Source: Lachnoclostridium sp. Marseille-P6806 (GTDB taxonomy: Bacteria > Bacillota > Clostridia > Lachnospirales > Lachnospiraceae). Taken from it: DNA of 64,000 nt. A program made the position numbers and the translations under genes. Shown here piece after piece: positions 50,834 to 60,362 of the stretch. The stretch covers positions 1-64,000 of the forward strand of contig NZ_LR130576.1 in the NCBI RefSeq assembly GCF_900625025.1, read 5' to 3'. Positions within the stretch are counted from its first letter, which is position 1. Every line of letters starts with the position of its first letter. The notes below the pieces were generated by a model, which was given only the letters and a program-made list of their open reading frames with translations, had not been told where the DNA came from and ran no database searches.

Positions 50834-52135
50834 TCAAATAAGACTGTCATCCAGAAGAAAGTCTATGACCCCGATGTTTAACACGCCGCTTTCGTCATAC
50901 CATCGCTTTCTTACATCGTGGCGTACTACAATTTTCGGAAAGGAATCGCCAGTCAGAGAAAACGGTCTCATCTCGGTATTGATTTTTTCCGGATTTTCCA
51001 TGGCATAGGCAGATTGGATATACATCTTTTTGCCACCTTTGGATACAACAAAGTCAATCTCCCTTGCGGTTCTTTTTTGCTTCCCTTTTTCATCTTTTTC
51101 ATTGGAATATACGATTCCAATATCCACGCTGGCACGGCGGATTTCCAACTCGTTATAGATGATGTTCTCCATGATATGCGTCATTTCCTGCTGGCGAAAG
51201 CCGATCCTTGCGTTGCGAAGGCCGATATCTTCACAATAGTATTTGTTCGGATACTCGAAATAGCTCTTGCCCTTCACATCATAGCGTTTGCATTCACTGA
51301 AAAGAAAGGCATCTTCCAGGTGAGCCATATAGGATTTCACGGTATTGGGAGCGATTTGGTCTTTGCTCTTCAGCTTTTGCATGGAGTTGATCGCGTTTGC
51401 CACATTATTCGGATTTGTAAGCGAACCTACCGAAGAACAGAGCAGATCCAAAATGTCAGACAGAACGTCTATACGGGTGATTTTTTTCCGCTCTACGATG
51501 TCTTTGATATATACTTCAGTAAACAATGCTTTCAGATAAGCCATGCGAGCCTCATCATCCGGCCTTGAGAGAATGAGCGGCATCCCGCCGTAAAAGGCAT
51601 AATTGTCAAAGGCTTCCGCCTTGTTGCCTCCGGCTGCAGCATAATACTCCGCGAAGGAAAGCGGATGTACGCGCACCTCGTCGCTGCGGCCACGAAATTC
51701 AGTCAGAATATCACTGGACAACATCCGTGAATTGCTTCCGGTCACATAGACGTCAAGATTGGAAAGGGTTTTCAGATCATTGAGCGCATCATAGAAAGTG
51801 ATAGGCTTTCCATTCGAGTTATAGGGGTTCGGAACCTCGTCTGACATCTGTATCTCATCCACGAATAGATAAAACTGTTCTTTCTGATTGCCAATGCGTT
51901 CCTTCACATACGCTGTCAGCTCCAATGGGTTGCGATAGCGAATATCCCTTGCAAGGTCAAGTTCAATGACGATAATATGATCCTCGTTTATTCCGTTTTC
52001 CAACAGATAATTCTTATACAGGGTTCGCAGCAGATAAGACTTTCCGCACCGGCGCACACCGGTAATGACCTTCACCTGTCCGTCCCATGCATAGCCGATC
52101 AACTGCTTCAGGTAGGAATCTCTTTTAATTTCCAT
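50834..52135 (-). CDS. AAA ATPase with DUF4143 C-terminal domain
   Basis: A 433-residue protein. VITGVRRCGKSYLLRTLYKN is the P-loop, FYLFVDEIQM the Walker B, VYVTGSNSRMLSSDI sensor 1, and EFRGRSDEVRVHPLSFAEYY is typical of this family. The C-terminal DUF4143 part is nuclease-like: REIDFVVSKGGKKMYIQSAY carries the D-x-x-V pattern. The ATG at 52135, six bases after GGAG, is preferred. Such ATPases are common accessory genes of unknown role. It appears intact within the island remnant. Confidence 0.85.
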   Translation of the reverse strand: MEIKRDSYLKQLIGYAWDGQVKVITGVRRCGKSYLLRTLYKNYLLENGINEDHIIVIELDLARDIRYRNPLELTAYVKERIGNQKEQFYLFVDEIQMSDEVPNPYNSNGKPITFYDALNDLKTLSNLDVYVTGSNSRMLSSDILTEFRGRSDEVRVHPLSFAEYYAAAGGNKAEAFDNYAFYGGMPLILSRPDDEARMAYLKALFTEVYIKDIVERKKITRIDVLSDILDLLCSSVGSLTNPNNVANAINSMQKLKSKDQIAPNTVKSYMAHLEDAFLFSECKRYDVKGKSYFEYPNKYYCEDIGLRNARIGFRQQEMTHIMENIIYNELEIRRASVDIGIVYSNEKDEKGKQKRTAREIDFVVSKGGKKMYIQSAYAMENPEKINTEMRPFSLTGDSFPKIVVRHDVRKRWYDESGVLNIGVIDFLLDDSLI

Positions 52136-52279
52136 AACGTTCTCCATTGATAACTTGTCAATATTATTATGCAAGTTCGCAATCACATTATGCCTGATGA
52201 CAAATATAAAATCAATGGTTACATTGAGAAGTACAATGATAATATGATGAACTTATCAACGAAGATAAACCTCACGATT

Positions 52280-52604
52280 TTATGGAACCGGCTGATACCC
52301 GTTGATGTCTACTCCGGCGTTCAGCACTCTTTCACGCCTGCAAAGCAGCGGCCAGTAGTCTGCACTGGTACTGTTGTGGATGTGTCCGTGGATCATATAG
52401 GACCGTTTTGCGTGCTTCCACGTGAGAAGCGGATAATGGCACAAGGTCAGGCCATGCTTTCCATCAGAGATTTCAAGCATGGTATCCACGCCGGAAAAAT
52501 AGCGGGGAAGATCCACCTTTCCTGTCCATGAGCCGTCGTGATTGCCGAGGAGCAGGCGTTTCTTCTCCTTTTCGCCACGGAAATGACCTTTGTCTTTGCC
52601 ATTG
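52280..52604 (-). pseudogene. ParA start fused to a metallophosphoesterase fragment
   Basis: An ATG at 52604 with GGAGGAG before it reads MAKTKVISVA, like the start of element-borne ParA proteins, and then becomes unlike ParA. In another frame the same DNA encodes EKEKKRLLLGNHDGSWTG, the GNHD motif of metallophosphoesterases, followed by CHYPLL, GHIHN and NAGVDINGYQP to 52280. A frame-breaking deletion fused the two genes. The ParA assignment rests on ten residues. Confidence 0.5.
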
Positions 52605-52630
52605 GGGTTTCTCCTCCTTTCAAAGATTGA

Positions 52631-52652
52631 GCCGTCTGCGGAAACAGACGGC
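52631..52652. repeat. Hairpin at the right edge of the island
   Basis: GCCGTCTG (52631-52638) pairs with CAGACGGC (52645-52652) around CGGAAA. It lies between the fused ParA start and the rlmD terminator and could be an element-end or leader structure. No T-tract follows. Confidence 0.4.
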
Positions 52653-52665
52653 TATGTAGGAAAAT

Positions 52666-52702
52666 GAAAAAAGCCGCCTACTCTTTGTCAGAATAAGCGG
52701 CT
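52666..52702 (-). terminator. rlmD: rlmD terminator
   Basis: On the minus strand AGCCGC (from 52697-52702) pairs with GCGGCT (from 52672-52677) around a 19-base loop, followed by six T (52666-52671). It lies about 95 bases after the rlmD stop. Confidence 0.5.
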
Positions 52703-52795
52703 CCCAAAGGAATGATATGTAATTGTTTTCTCACATCAGACGAGATACCTTCAGGATCATTTCATCAACACAATCAGTGTATCTGCCCTCACGGA

Positions 52796-54379
52796 TCAGC
52801 TTGTTTTTACAATGAACCTTTTCTTATATGTAACCTGTTCTTTCGGTTTGTACTTTTCTGCCCTCTCCGCTATTTTATCAAGCGGCACCTTTCCTTTTCC
52901 CTCGCCAAACTCCACTTTTACGTTGATATGACTGTCCGGAGCCTTGTGGGAAAGCAGTACCACCGTCTCCACATTCGCTGTCCGCGGGAACTGATCGACC
53001 GCCACCACTCTCTCCAGCCGGTACCCCGCCTCATAAAAGCCCGCGAGATCCCGCGCGAGGCTTGTCGGCTTGCAGGAAATATAAAGGATATATGGTACGC
53101 CGTAGGCGAGAATCTTCGACAGCGCTTTCGGATGCACCCCGTCCCGCGGCGGATCGAGCACGATGATATCCGGCTTCTCCTCGATGGCGTCCAGCACTTT
53201 CAGGACATCCCCCGCAATAAATTCACAGTTGGACAGCCCGTTACGGGCCGCGTTTTCCCGCGCCGCCCGCACCGCCTCCTCCACGATTTCCACACCGACC
53301 ACCTTTTTTGCCGCCGGGGCCATCAGCTGCGCGATCGTTCCCGTTCCCGTATAGAGATCAAAGACCACCGGGCCGGGAGCCTTTCCCCGTTCCCCGTACA
53401 GACCGATCCCCCGCAGATATTCCCGCGCAGTCTCGTACAGCACCTCCGCCGAGTAGCTGTTTGTCTGAAAGAATGAAAAGGGCGTCACCTTGAACGAAAG
53501 TCCCAGCAGCGTCTCTGAAAAGAAGTCCTCGCCGAAAAGGATCTCCGTTCCCCCGTCCTCCACCGCATCCGCCATGGAGTCATTGGTGGTATGAAGAATT
53601 CCCTGAATATGCCCCGCGATCCGGCCCTCCGCCTCGATCGCCCGGAGCCGTTCCGCCCAGAGACGCAGCTCCTCCGTGTGCTCCTCCTGCGAGGTCGTGA
53701 CAATATCGATCAGAATCTCCCCGGTGTGAGACGCCTTGCGGACTAAGAGATGCCGCAAATATCCCGTATGCCGGAGCCGATGATACAGCGTGACCTCGCG
53801 GCGCTCCTTGAGCGCCGCCCAGAAGTCTCTCGTTTCACGGAGAATCGTCCGGTAATCCCCGTCAACGATCCGGCAGTCCGTAACCGTGAGAATATCATAA
53901 AAACCGCCCCGCCGGTGCTGTCCGAGCTCCAGCGGACCGTCCTTGGAGCTGTCGCCGAACGTAAACTCCATCTTGTTGCGGTACTCGAATATCCTCGGCG
54001 ACGCCTTGATCCCCTCGTAGATATAATCCTCGGAAACCGCCTGATCAAGCAGCGCTTTCACCTGCGCGGATTTGAGCTTCTGCTCCTCCTCGTAGGGAAG
54101 ATTCAGCCACGTACAGCCCCCGCAGAGGCCAAAGTGCGGACAGGGCGGATCACACTCCTCCGGAGCGCGCGCAAGGACGCGGGTTCCCACACCCTCTGCA
54201 CGGTTCCCGTGCCGCTTTTTGATGCGCACCGCCACTTTCTGGCCCGGCACGGTGTTTTTTACCGTAACCGTGAAGCGCTCGCTCTCTCCGTCCGGCCGCT
54301 GCTCCGTCACGTGCATGATTCCGCGATTCGGAAAGCTCACATATTCAATGATGCCGACAATCTCTTCACCCTTTTTCAC
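52796..54379 (-). CDS. rlmD: 23S rRNA uracil-C5 methyltransferase, RlmD/TrmA family
   Basis: SAM-dependent RNA methyltransferase of the RumA type. The 527-residue protein has an N-terminal TRAM-like region, the iron-sulfur cysteine pattern CDPPCPHFGLCGGCTW, the SAM site FDLYTGTGTIAQLM, VLDPPRDGVHP and the catalytic cysteine in YISCKPTSLARDL. Paralogues methylate different uracils (RlmCD, RlmFO, TrmA), so the specific target is uncertain. The GTG at 54379 overlaps the stop of the preceding gene. Confidence 0.88.
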   Translation of the reverse strand: MKKGEEIVGIIEYVSFPNRGIMHVTEQRPDGESERFTVTVKNTVPGQKVAVRIKKRHGNRAEGVGTRVLARAPEECDPPCPHFGLCGGCTWLNLPYEEEQKLKSAQVKALLDQAVSEDYIYEGIKASPRIFEYRNKMEFTFGDSSKDGPLELGQHRRGGFYDILTVTDCRIVDGDYRTILRETRDFWAALKERREVTLYHRLRHTGYLRHLLVRKASHTGEILIDIVTTSQEEHTEELRLWAERLRAIEAEGRIAGHIQGILHTTNDSMADAVEDGGTEILFGEDFFSETLLGLSFKVTPFSFFQTNSYSAEVLYETAREYLRGIGLYGERGKAPGPVVFDLYTGTGTIAQLMAPAAKKVVGVEIVEEAVRAARENAARNGLSNCEFIAGDVLKVLDAIEEKPDIIVLDPPRDGVHPKALSKILAYGVPYILYISCKPTSLARDLAGFYEAGYRLERVVAVDQFPRTANVETVVLLSHKAPDSHINVKVEFGEGKGKVPLDKIAERAEKYKPKEQVTYKKRFIVKTS

Positions 54380-54666
54380 GTAAACGAGATTTCCTCCTGC
54401 CCGGCGCCGGCATCATCCGCCGTCTCTTCGTCGCCGGGGGCAGCTTCCTCATCCTCAAAATCGTCGTCGAAGTCCTCGTCGTCATAATCGTCGTAGTAAT
54501 CCGGACTCATGAACTGATAGACCGCGCAGGCAATTCCCGCGACTACCGCCACGCCGCCGATCACGGCGAGCGCCGTCACCAGCGGATGCGTTTTCTTTTC
54601 CCGGGGATTCAGAAGCTCTCCCAGCTTTGTCACCTCAATCAGATCCTCTATCTTTTCTTTTGTCAT
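54376..54666 (-). CDS. Small membrane protein with acidic tail
   Basis: A 96-residue protein: a short helical start (KIEDLIEVTKLGELLN), one membrane helix (ALAVIGGVAVVAGIACAVYQ), then a very acidic tail rich in D, E and Y (SPDYYDDYDDEDFDDD). I recognise no family. The ATG at 54666 follows GGAGGG by six bases. It lies 13 bases after pcrA and overlaps rlmD, so the three probably share a transcript. Confidence 0.65.
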   Translation of the reverse strand: MTKEKIEDLIEVTKLGELLNPREKKTHPLVTALAVIGGVAVVAGIACAVYQFMSPDYYDDYDDEDFDDDFEDEEAAPGDEETADDAGAGQEEISFT

Positions 54667-54679
54667 ATGTCCCTCCGAT

Positions 54680-57088
54680 CTAGAGCTTTTCCAGCTTTGC
54701 AAAGGCCGCATACATGACCTTTTGTCCGTAATCGTCAAACTGCACCGTAACCTTGTGATCGCGGGCCGCCGTCTCGATGGCCGAAACCGTACCCTCGCCG
54801 AACTTCACATGAAGCACCCGGTCCCCGACGCCGTAGCCGAGGCTTCCGCCGCCTGCCGGCGCGCCCTTGGTAAGAGCCGAGAGCGCTTTCTGCCGCTCGT
54901 TCGCCTGCGCGATGAACGGCTTATGCTCATCCGCGGTCTGCTTTTTCCTCGCCACCGCACGGAGCCTCCCGTCAGCACTCCGTCCGCCGGTCTTTCCATA
55001 GGTCACAAAGGTCCGTCCTCCCGTGCGGAACCCTCCGGCCCCCGCGCCGCGTCCGTAGCCGCCGCTGTAATCCGCAAAAGGGCCGTTCTCCTCAAAATCA
55101 AAGTCCTCTTCCAGATAATTCTTCGGCTTTGCCGGCCTGCCGTCGAGCAGCTTTTCCGGAATCTCATAGAGAAAGCGGCTGGGCGGATTGAACCTCGTCT
55201 CTCCCCGGAGCATCCGCGCACGCGCCGTCGTGATCGTGAGATCGTCTTTCGCGCGGGTGATGCCCACATAGGCGAGGCGCCGCTCCTCCTCCATGTCCTC
55301 TTCATTTCCTGTGTCTATGGTCATCTGCCCGGGGAAAATACCGTCCTCCATACCGGCCAGATAGACCTGCGAAAACTCCAGTCCCTTGGCACTGTGGAGC
55401 GTCATGAGAAGAACACGGTCGTCCTCCTCCCCCACGCTGTCGATATCCGCGACAAGGGCCACATCCTCCAGAAAACCGGACAGTGTCGGCGGCTCCTCCT
55501 CTGCGGCCTCCTCGTAGGAGACCACCTTGGAAATCAGCTCGTCGATATTGGCGAGCCGGTCCTCCGCATCCTCCGGGTCCTGCGCTTTCAGATCCTCGAT
55601 ATACTCCGTATCCGCAAGAACCTTTCGCAGAAGCTCCGACAGCACATCCGGCTGCGCGTTGTTCTCCCTGAGATACTCGCGGAAGCGGGTGATCATCTCC
55701 GTAAAGGGTGCGAGCTTTCCGGCCGCGCCGCGGGAGAGCGTCACGATCTGCCCGCTCTCCTCCATGGCCTCATAGAAGCCGATGCCCCGCTGCCGGGCAT
55801 GCTCTGCAATCCGTTCTATCGTGGTGGCGCCGATTCCGCGCCGCGGCACGTTGATGATGCGCTGCACGGCAAGATCATCCGCCCCGTTGTCGATCACCTT
55901 GAGATAGCAGAGGAGATCCTTGATCTCCTTTCTCGCGTAGAAATTCACGCCTCCGACTACCCGGTAGGGAATGGACTCCATGACAAAGCGCTCCTCAAGG
56001 ACGCGGGCCTGCGCATTGGTCCGGTAGAGCACTGCAAAATCCCTGTAGTGCAGCTTCGGGTCGCGCCGGAGCTTGCTCTTCACATCGCCGGCAATGAAAT
56101 CCGCCTCCTCCAGCGCGTTGTCCAGCTGGCGGTAATGCACCTTGTGTCCCTCGCCGCGGTTGGTCCACAGCGCTTTGTTCTTCCGGTTCACGTTGTTATG
56201 AATCACCGCATTGGCCGCGTCCAGAACATTCTGGGTGGAGCGGTAGTTCTGCTCCAGCTTGATCACCTTTGCATCCGGAAAGAGCTTCTCAAAGTCAAGA
56301 ATGTTCCGGATATTCGCGCCGCGGAAGCGATAGATCGACTGATCGTCGTCCCCCACGACGCACAGATTCCGGTACCTTGCCGAGAGCAGACGGATCAGCT
56401 CAAACTGCGCCGTGTTGGTGTCCTGATATTCGTCGACCATGATATAGCGGAAGCGCTCCTGATAATTCTCCAGCACCTCCTCGTGAGAGCGGAACATCTC
56501 CACCGTCTTCATCAGCAGATCGTCAAAATCCAGTGCATTATTCTTATGGAGCTGCCGCTGGTATTCCTCGTAGGCATCTCCGATCCGCCGCTCCATATAA
56601 TCGAAATGGTGCGTCTCGCGATAACGCAGGGGCGTCATCAGCTCGTTCTTTGCTGTGGATATTGCGCCGAGGATCGTCCGTTCTTTCAGCTCTTTCGGGT
56701 CGATGCCAAGCGTCTTCATGACCTGCTTCATCAGCGTTCGGGAATCGTCAGCATCATAAATGGTAAAGCCGGTCTCATAGCCCAGCTGATCAATGTGGCG
56801 GCGCAGAATCCTGACGCACAGGAAATGAAAGGTGGACACCCATACCGATTCCGCACCGAAGCCGACCAGTCTGTCGACCCTCTCCCGCATTTCTCCCGCC
56901 GCCTTATTGGTAAAGGTGATGGCGAGAATATTCCACGGACTCACCCCCTCCTCGTCGATCAGATAACAGATCCTGTGTGTCAGAACACGGGTTTTGCCGC
57001 TCCCCGCACCGGCCAGAATGAGCACCGGCCCCTGCGTTTGGAAGCAGGCCTCCCGCTGTTCTGTGTTCAGTGTGTCATAAATACTCAT
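54680..57088 (-). CDS. pcrA: ATP-dependent DNA helicase PcrA (UvrD/Rep family)
   Basis: A 3'-5' helicase in replication, repair and RecA clearing. The 802-residue protein has motif I LAGAGSGKTRVLTHR, motif II VDEYQDTN, QSIYRFRGA, and VLLMTLHSAKGLEF, then GITRAKDDL. The C-terminal tail ends in a tudor-like region (GDRVLHVKFGEGTV). Length and order are those of PcrA. The ATG at 57088 follows GGAG by six bases. Confidence 0.96.
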   Translation of the reverse strand: MSIYDTLNTEQREACFQTQGPVLILAGAGSGKTRVLTHRICYLIDEEGVSPWNILAITFTNKAAGEMRERVDRLVGFGAESVWVSTFHFLCVRILRRHIDQLGYETGFTIYDADDSRTLMKQVMKTLGIDPKELKERTILGAISTAKNELMTPLRYRETHHFDYMERRIGDAYEEYQRQLHKNNALDFDDLLMKTVEMFRSHEEVLENYQERFRYIMVDEYQDTNTAQFELIRLLSARYRNLCVVGDDDQSIYRFRGANIRNILDFEKLFPDAKVIKLEQNYRSTQNVLDAANAVIHNNVNRKNKALWTNRGEGHKVHYRQLDNALEEADFIAGDVKSKLRRDPKLHYRDFAVLYRTNAQARVLEERFVMESIPYRVVGGVNFYARKEIKDLLCYLKVIDNGADDLAVQRIINVPRRGIGATTIERIAEHARQRGIGFYEAMEESGQIVTLSRGAAGKLAPFTEMITRFREYLRENNAQPDVLSELLRKVLADTEYIEDLKAQDPEDAEDRLANIDELISKVVSYEEAAEEEPPTLSGFLEDVALVADIDSVGEEDDRVLLMTLHSAKGLEFSQVYLAGMEDGIFPGQMTIDTGNEEDMEEERRLAYVGITRAKDDLTITTARARMLRGETRFNPPSRFLYEIPEKLLDGRPAKPKNYLEEDFDFEENGPFADYSGGYGRGAGAGGFRTGGRTFVTYGKTGGRSADGRLRAVARKKQTADEHKPFIAQANERQKALSALTKGAPAGGGSLGYGVGDRVLHVKFGEGTVSAIETAARDHKVTVQFDDYGQKVMYAAFAKLEKL

Positions 57089-57107
57089 GCAAACTCCAAT
57101 TTACGAA

Positions 57108-57188
57108 ACGGTTCAGCATTCCGAAAGAAATCCCGGAATCGAGGATAAAACAGACCGCAAAACGGCTGCGAATGAAATGCTGAACCGT
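57108..57188. repeat. 81-bp element with 13-bp terminal inverted repeats upstream of pcrA
   Basis: ACGGTTCAGCATT (57108-57120) is matched perfectly by AATGCTGAACCGT (57176-57188). Between them is a smaller pair around TTCCG/CGGAA. The unit fills most of the gap between the SPFH-zinc-ribbon gene and pcrA. It may be a miniature mobile element or the terminator/leader of the junction; no long T-tract is present. Confidence 0.5.
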
Positions 57189-57195
57189 GATTGAT

Positions 57196-58518
57196 TTACA
57201 GCTTATTTCCGCAGTTCGGGCAGAACTTCGGCATGTTCGACGGATCAAGGGTATGACCGCACTCCGGGCAGAACGACGCTTTCGGCTCCGGCTTCTTCGC
57301 TCCGCATTCCGTGCAGAATTTCCCATGATTGAGCGCGCCGCAGGCAGGACAGTTCCAGTCGTCCGCTCCCGGAGCCGGCGCCGCCTGATTCTGAGACGCC
57401 GCGGCCGCTCCCTGCGGAGCCGTATTTGCCTGCGGCTGGGGCGGCGTCTGCTGCGCACTGAAGCCGCCGTCTGCTGCGGTCTGATACGCCGAGGCCACCG
57501 ACTGCTGTCCCATGCCGTAAAGCTGGGAGGCATTCACGCCGCCCGCCATATTCGCCATGTTCATTCCCATGAACGCCATGGCCGGGCCGGCATTCTGGTT
57601 TTTCGCCGCATCCTGCATCGCCTGCGCCTGCGCCGCCGTAAGCGTCGCCGCTGCCATGGCGGGATTCCGGAGCGCCGCATTCATCTGAAGCTGCTTGATT
57701 CTCTCCTCATCTTCCTCCGACGCCTTGATGGAGCTCATGCCGAAAGCGACGATACGGATTCCGCGCAGCTTGCTCCAGTTCTCGGAGAGCTCCTCATTCA
57801 GCGCGTCCGCCATCTCGGAGGTATGGCCGGGAACCGCGCTGTAACGGACACCCATCGCGGAAATTTTAGCAAACGCGGGCTGCAGCGCCGTCAGAAGCTC
57901 ACTCTTCAGCTGGCTGTCGATCTGGTCGCGCGTGAACTCACTGCTGACATTCGCGCACACATTGGTATAGAACAGGATCGGATCCACGATGCGGTAGGAA
58001 TATTCACCGAAGCAGCGCACCGAAATATCCACGTCCAGCCCGATATTCTGATCGACGACACGGAACGGAACCGGATTTGCCGTCCCGTACTTGTTGCCCA
58101 TCAGCTCTTTTGTATTGATGTAATAGACTCTCTGATCCTTTCCGGAAGCGCCGCCGAACGTGAACCGGCGTCCGATGCTCTGGAACGTCGCGGCAATGCT
58201 GTTCCCCAGATCTCCCGCAAAGATGCTGGGCTCCGTCGAGCTGTCCCATGTAAACTCGCCGGGCTCCGCGCAGAGCTCCACCACCTTACCCTGCTCCACG
58301 ATCAGCATGCACTGTCCGTCTCCTACGGCAATCACCGAGCCGTTTGAAATGATATTGTCGTCTCCCTTGCTGTTGGAGCCGAAATGCTTATTTCCGGTCT
58401 TTTTGCGCCCGCGCGTCATCAGCACGTTTTCCGGAAGCGCATCACAGTAGAAAAATTCTTTCCACTGCTCGGAAAGTGTTCCGCTTACCGCTGTTACCGC
58501 TGCCTGTATCAGTCCCAT
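57196..58518 (-). CDS. SPFH-domain protein with C-terminal zinc ribbons
   Basis: A 440-residue protein of the YdjI-like family. The N-terminal SPFH part includes LPENVLMTRGRKKTGNKHFG, VIAVGDGQCMLIVEQGKVVE and ISVRCFGEYSYRIVDPILFY. After a Gln/Ala-rich linker, two C4 zinc ribbons follow: CPACGALNHGKFCTEC and CPECGHTLDPSNMPKFCPNC. No membrane segment is obvious. R1 copy H supplies its ribosome-site region. Precise function unknown. Confidence 0.85.
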   Translation of the reverse strand: MGLIQAAVTAVSGTLSEQWKEFFYCDALPENVLMTRGRKKTGNKHFGSNSKGDDNIISNGSVIAVGDGQCMLIVEQGKVVELCAEPGEFTWDSSTEPSIFAGDLGNSIAATFQSIGRRFTFGGASGKDQRVYYINTKELMGNKYGTANPVPFRVVDQNIGLDVDISVRCFGEYSYRIVDPILFYTNVCANVSSEFTRDQIDSQLKSELLTALQPAFAKISAMGVRYSAVPGHTSEMADALNEELSENWSKLRGIRIVAFGMSSIKASEEDEERIKQLQMNAALRNPAMAAATLTAAQAQAMQDAAKNQNAGPAMAFMGMNMANMAGGVNASQLYGMGQQSVASAYQTAADGGFSAQQTPPQPQANTAPQGAAAASQNQAAPAPGADDWNCPACGALNHGKFCTECGAKKPEPKASFCPECGHTLDPSNMPKFCPNCGNKL

Positions 58519-58524
58519 AATCCA

Positions 58525-58558
58525 TCTCCTGCCGAAGCGCTTTATGAGAGGCTCACCG
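58525..58558 (-). repeat. R1 repeat copy H, end piece
   Basis: On the minus strand GTGAGCCTCTCATAAAGCGC then TTCGGCAGGAGATGG ends in the ATG of the SPFH-zinc-ribbon gene. Diverged but aligned with the terminal R1 module. Confidence 0.6.
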
Positions 58559-58651
58559 CCGGGACCTCTCTCCTCCCGCCTGTGAATGACCGCCGCCCGG
58601 GCTCCGTGTCGGGCGGGCCGCCATACCTCCTTTGACGATCCCTGTCACACT

Positions 58652-60340
58652 TTACGAATCTGCGCGCTTTACGGACTGCGCCATTTCGCGCATCTCCGCG
58701 GCATTCCGAAGCGTCGCCTCCGTGACGGCCGCGCCGCCGAGGAGACGTCCCAGCTCGCCGAGGCTCTCCTCTCCCGAAAGCTCCTCGATATGCGTATAGG
58801 TTCTCCCCTCCTCGCTGTCCTTGCGGATGCGGAAGTGCGTGTCCGCCATCGCGGTGATCTGCGGAAGATGCGTGATGCAAAGGAGCTGATGATCCCGGGA
58901 GAGCCTGCCCAGCTTCTCCGCTACCCTCCACGCGGTCTGGCCGCTGATGCCCGTATCGATCTCATCAAAGATGAAGCTGTGAATCTCATCGCGCCCCGCA
59001 AATACCGTTTTCAGCCCCAGCATGATGCGGGAGAGCTCGCCGCCGCTGGCGATCTGATCAAGCGGTCTCGGCGATTCGCCGGGATTCATGGAAATCAGAA
59101 ACACCGTGCGGTCGATCCCCGTCCCGTCCCCACGGGACTCATCGCTCTCCACCTCGATATTCAGCATGACCTGCTGGAAATTCAGTTCAAGCAGCGCCTG
59201 CCGGAGCCGGCCGGCAAACTCCTTTGCCGCCGCGCGCCGCACCCCAGAGAGGTCACGCGCCGCCTGCAGATAGCTTTCCCTTTCCTTATCGAGACGCACA
59301 CGGAGCTGCCCCCGCGTCTCCTCATAGTCCGTGAGAGCAAGAAATCTCTCCTGCCTCTCCGCGAGAGCCGCAGCAAAGCCGTCCTCCGAAGATCCGTATT
59401 TTTCGGACATGCGCCGGATCAGGTTGAGACGTTCCTCCGCCTCCTCCAGTTCCGAGGGATCAAAGGAAAGCTCCTCCGCATAATCCATAAGCGTCCGCGT
59501 AAAATCGGACAAAAGGATATCAATTTCTCCGATCTGTTCTGCGACCGGCTCCAGCGCCTCATCCTTGCCCGATACCTCCCGAAGCTCCCGACAGACTCTG
59601 GCGATCAGCTCCGCCGCCCCGCCGTCGCCGTCCACAAGCTCCGCGGCAAGTCCGATTTTCTCGCTGATTTTTCCGGCGGAAGCCATTCTGCGGCAGCGCC
59701 GGTCCAGCTCTTCCTCCTCGCCCGGCTTTACCGCCGCGGCTTCAATCTCATGAATCTCAAAATCGAGAAGCTCCAGCTCACGGCTTCTCGCCTGTCCGTC
59801 CATATCCCCGCGGTTCCACTCCTCCTCCAGCGCGCGCCGCGCCCGATCATGCTCCCGCACGCGCTGCTTCAGCGCCGCGGCTTTTTCTCCCGCATAATCA
59901 TCGAGAATATCGAGCTGCCGCCCTCTCTGCAAAAGAGTCTGATTCTCCCGCTGTCCGTAGATATCAATGAGGAGAGAACCGATTTCCCGGAGCTGATGCG
60001 CGGTCACCGTCTCGCCGTTCACCGTGCATATACTGCGCGAGGGGAGGATTTTCCGCTTGATGAGAATGGTTCCGTCCTCCTCGACCGGCAGGGAAAGCTC
60101 CCGGAGCCTGTCGAGCTGCGCCTCATGATCCGCGGCAAAAAGCAGCTCCACCAGAGCGTACTCTGCCCCGTCCCGAATCACGGCCCGATCCGCCTTTGCT
60201 CCCAGCGCAAGATTTACCGAGCCGATCAGAATCGACTTTCCGGCTCCCGTTTCGCCGGTCAGAATATTGAGGCCGTCCGTAAAGCTGACCTCCTCCTCGG
60301 CGATCAGTGCAAGATCTCTTACATGTAAACTGAGTAGCAT
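58652..60340 (-). CDS. recN: DNA repair protein RecN
   Basis: SMC-like ATPase in double-strand-break repair. The 562-residue protein has Walker A GETGAGKS at residues 29-36, a coiled-coil middle, the signature ASGGELSRIMLGLKTVF and Walker B FIFDEIDTGISG. Length is normal. It follows argR by 22 bases in the dxs-tlyA-nadK-argR-recN operon, a conserved Clostridia arrangement. Confidence 0.96.
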   Translation of the reverse strand: MLLSLHVRDLALIAEEEVSFTDGLNILTGETGAGKSILIGSVNLALGAKADRAVIRDGAEYALVELLFAADHEAQLDRLRELSLPVEEDGTILIKRKILPSRSICTVNGETVTAHQLREIGSLLIDIYGQRENQTLLQRGRQLDILDDYAGEKAAALKQRVREHDRARRALEEEWNRGDMDGQARSRELELLDFEIHEIEAAAVKPGEEEELDRRCRRMASAGKISEKIGLAAELVDGDGGAAELIARVCRELREVSGKDEALEPVAEQIGEIDILLSDFTRTLMDYAEELSFDPSELEEAEERLNLIRRMSEKYGSSEDGFAAALAERQERFLALTDYEETRGQLRVRLDKERESYLQAARDLSGVRRAAAKEFAGRLRQALLELNFQQVMLNIEVESDESRGDGTGIDRTVFLISMNPGESPRPLDQIASGGELSRIMLGLKTVFAGRDEIHSFIFDEIDTGISGQTAWRVAEKLGRLSRDHQLLCITHLPQITAMADTHFRIRKDSEEGRTYTHIEELSGEESLGELGRLLGGAAVTEATLRNAAEMREMAQSVKRADS

Positions 60341-60362
60341 ATATTCATCCCTTACGCCGCTG

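Noticed and set aside
54722-57148. An 808-codon open frame opposite pcrA
   Set aside because: It is the antisense shadow of a clearly conserved helicase gene in GC-rich DNA, has no ribosome site, and its product resembles no family.
58559-58640. Short frame starting MAARPTRSP between recN and the SPFH gene
   Set aside because: The GGAGG touches the ATG almost directly, and the composition looks like GC-rich non-coding DNA.
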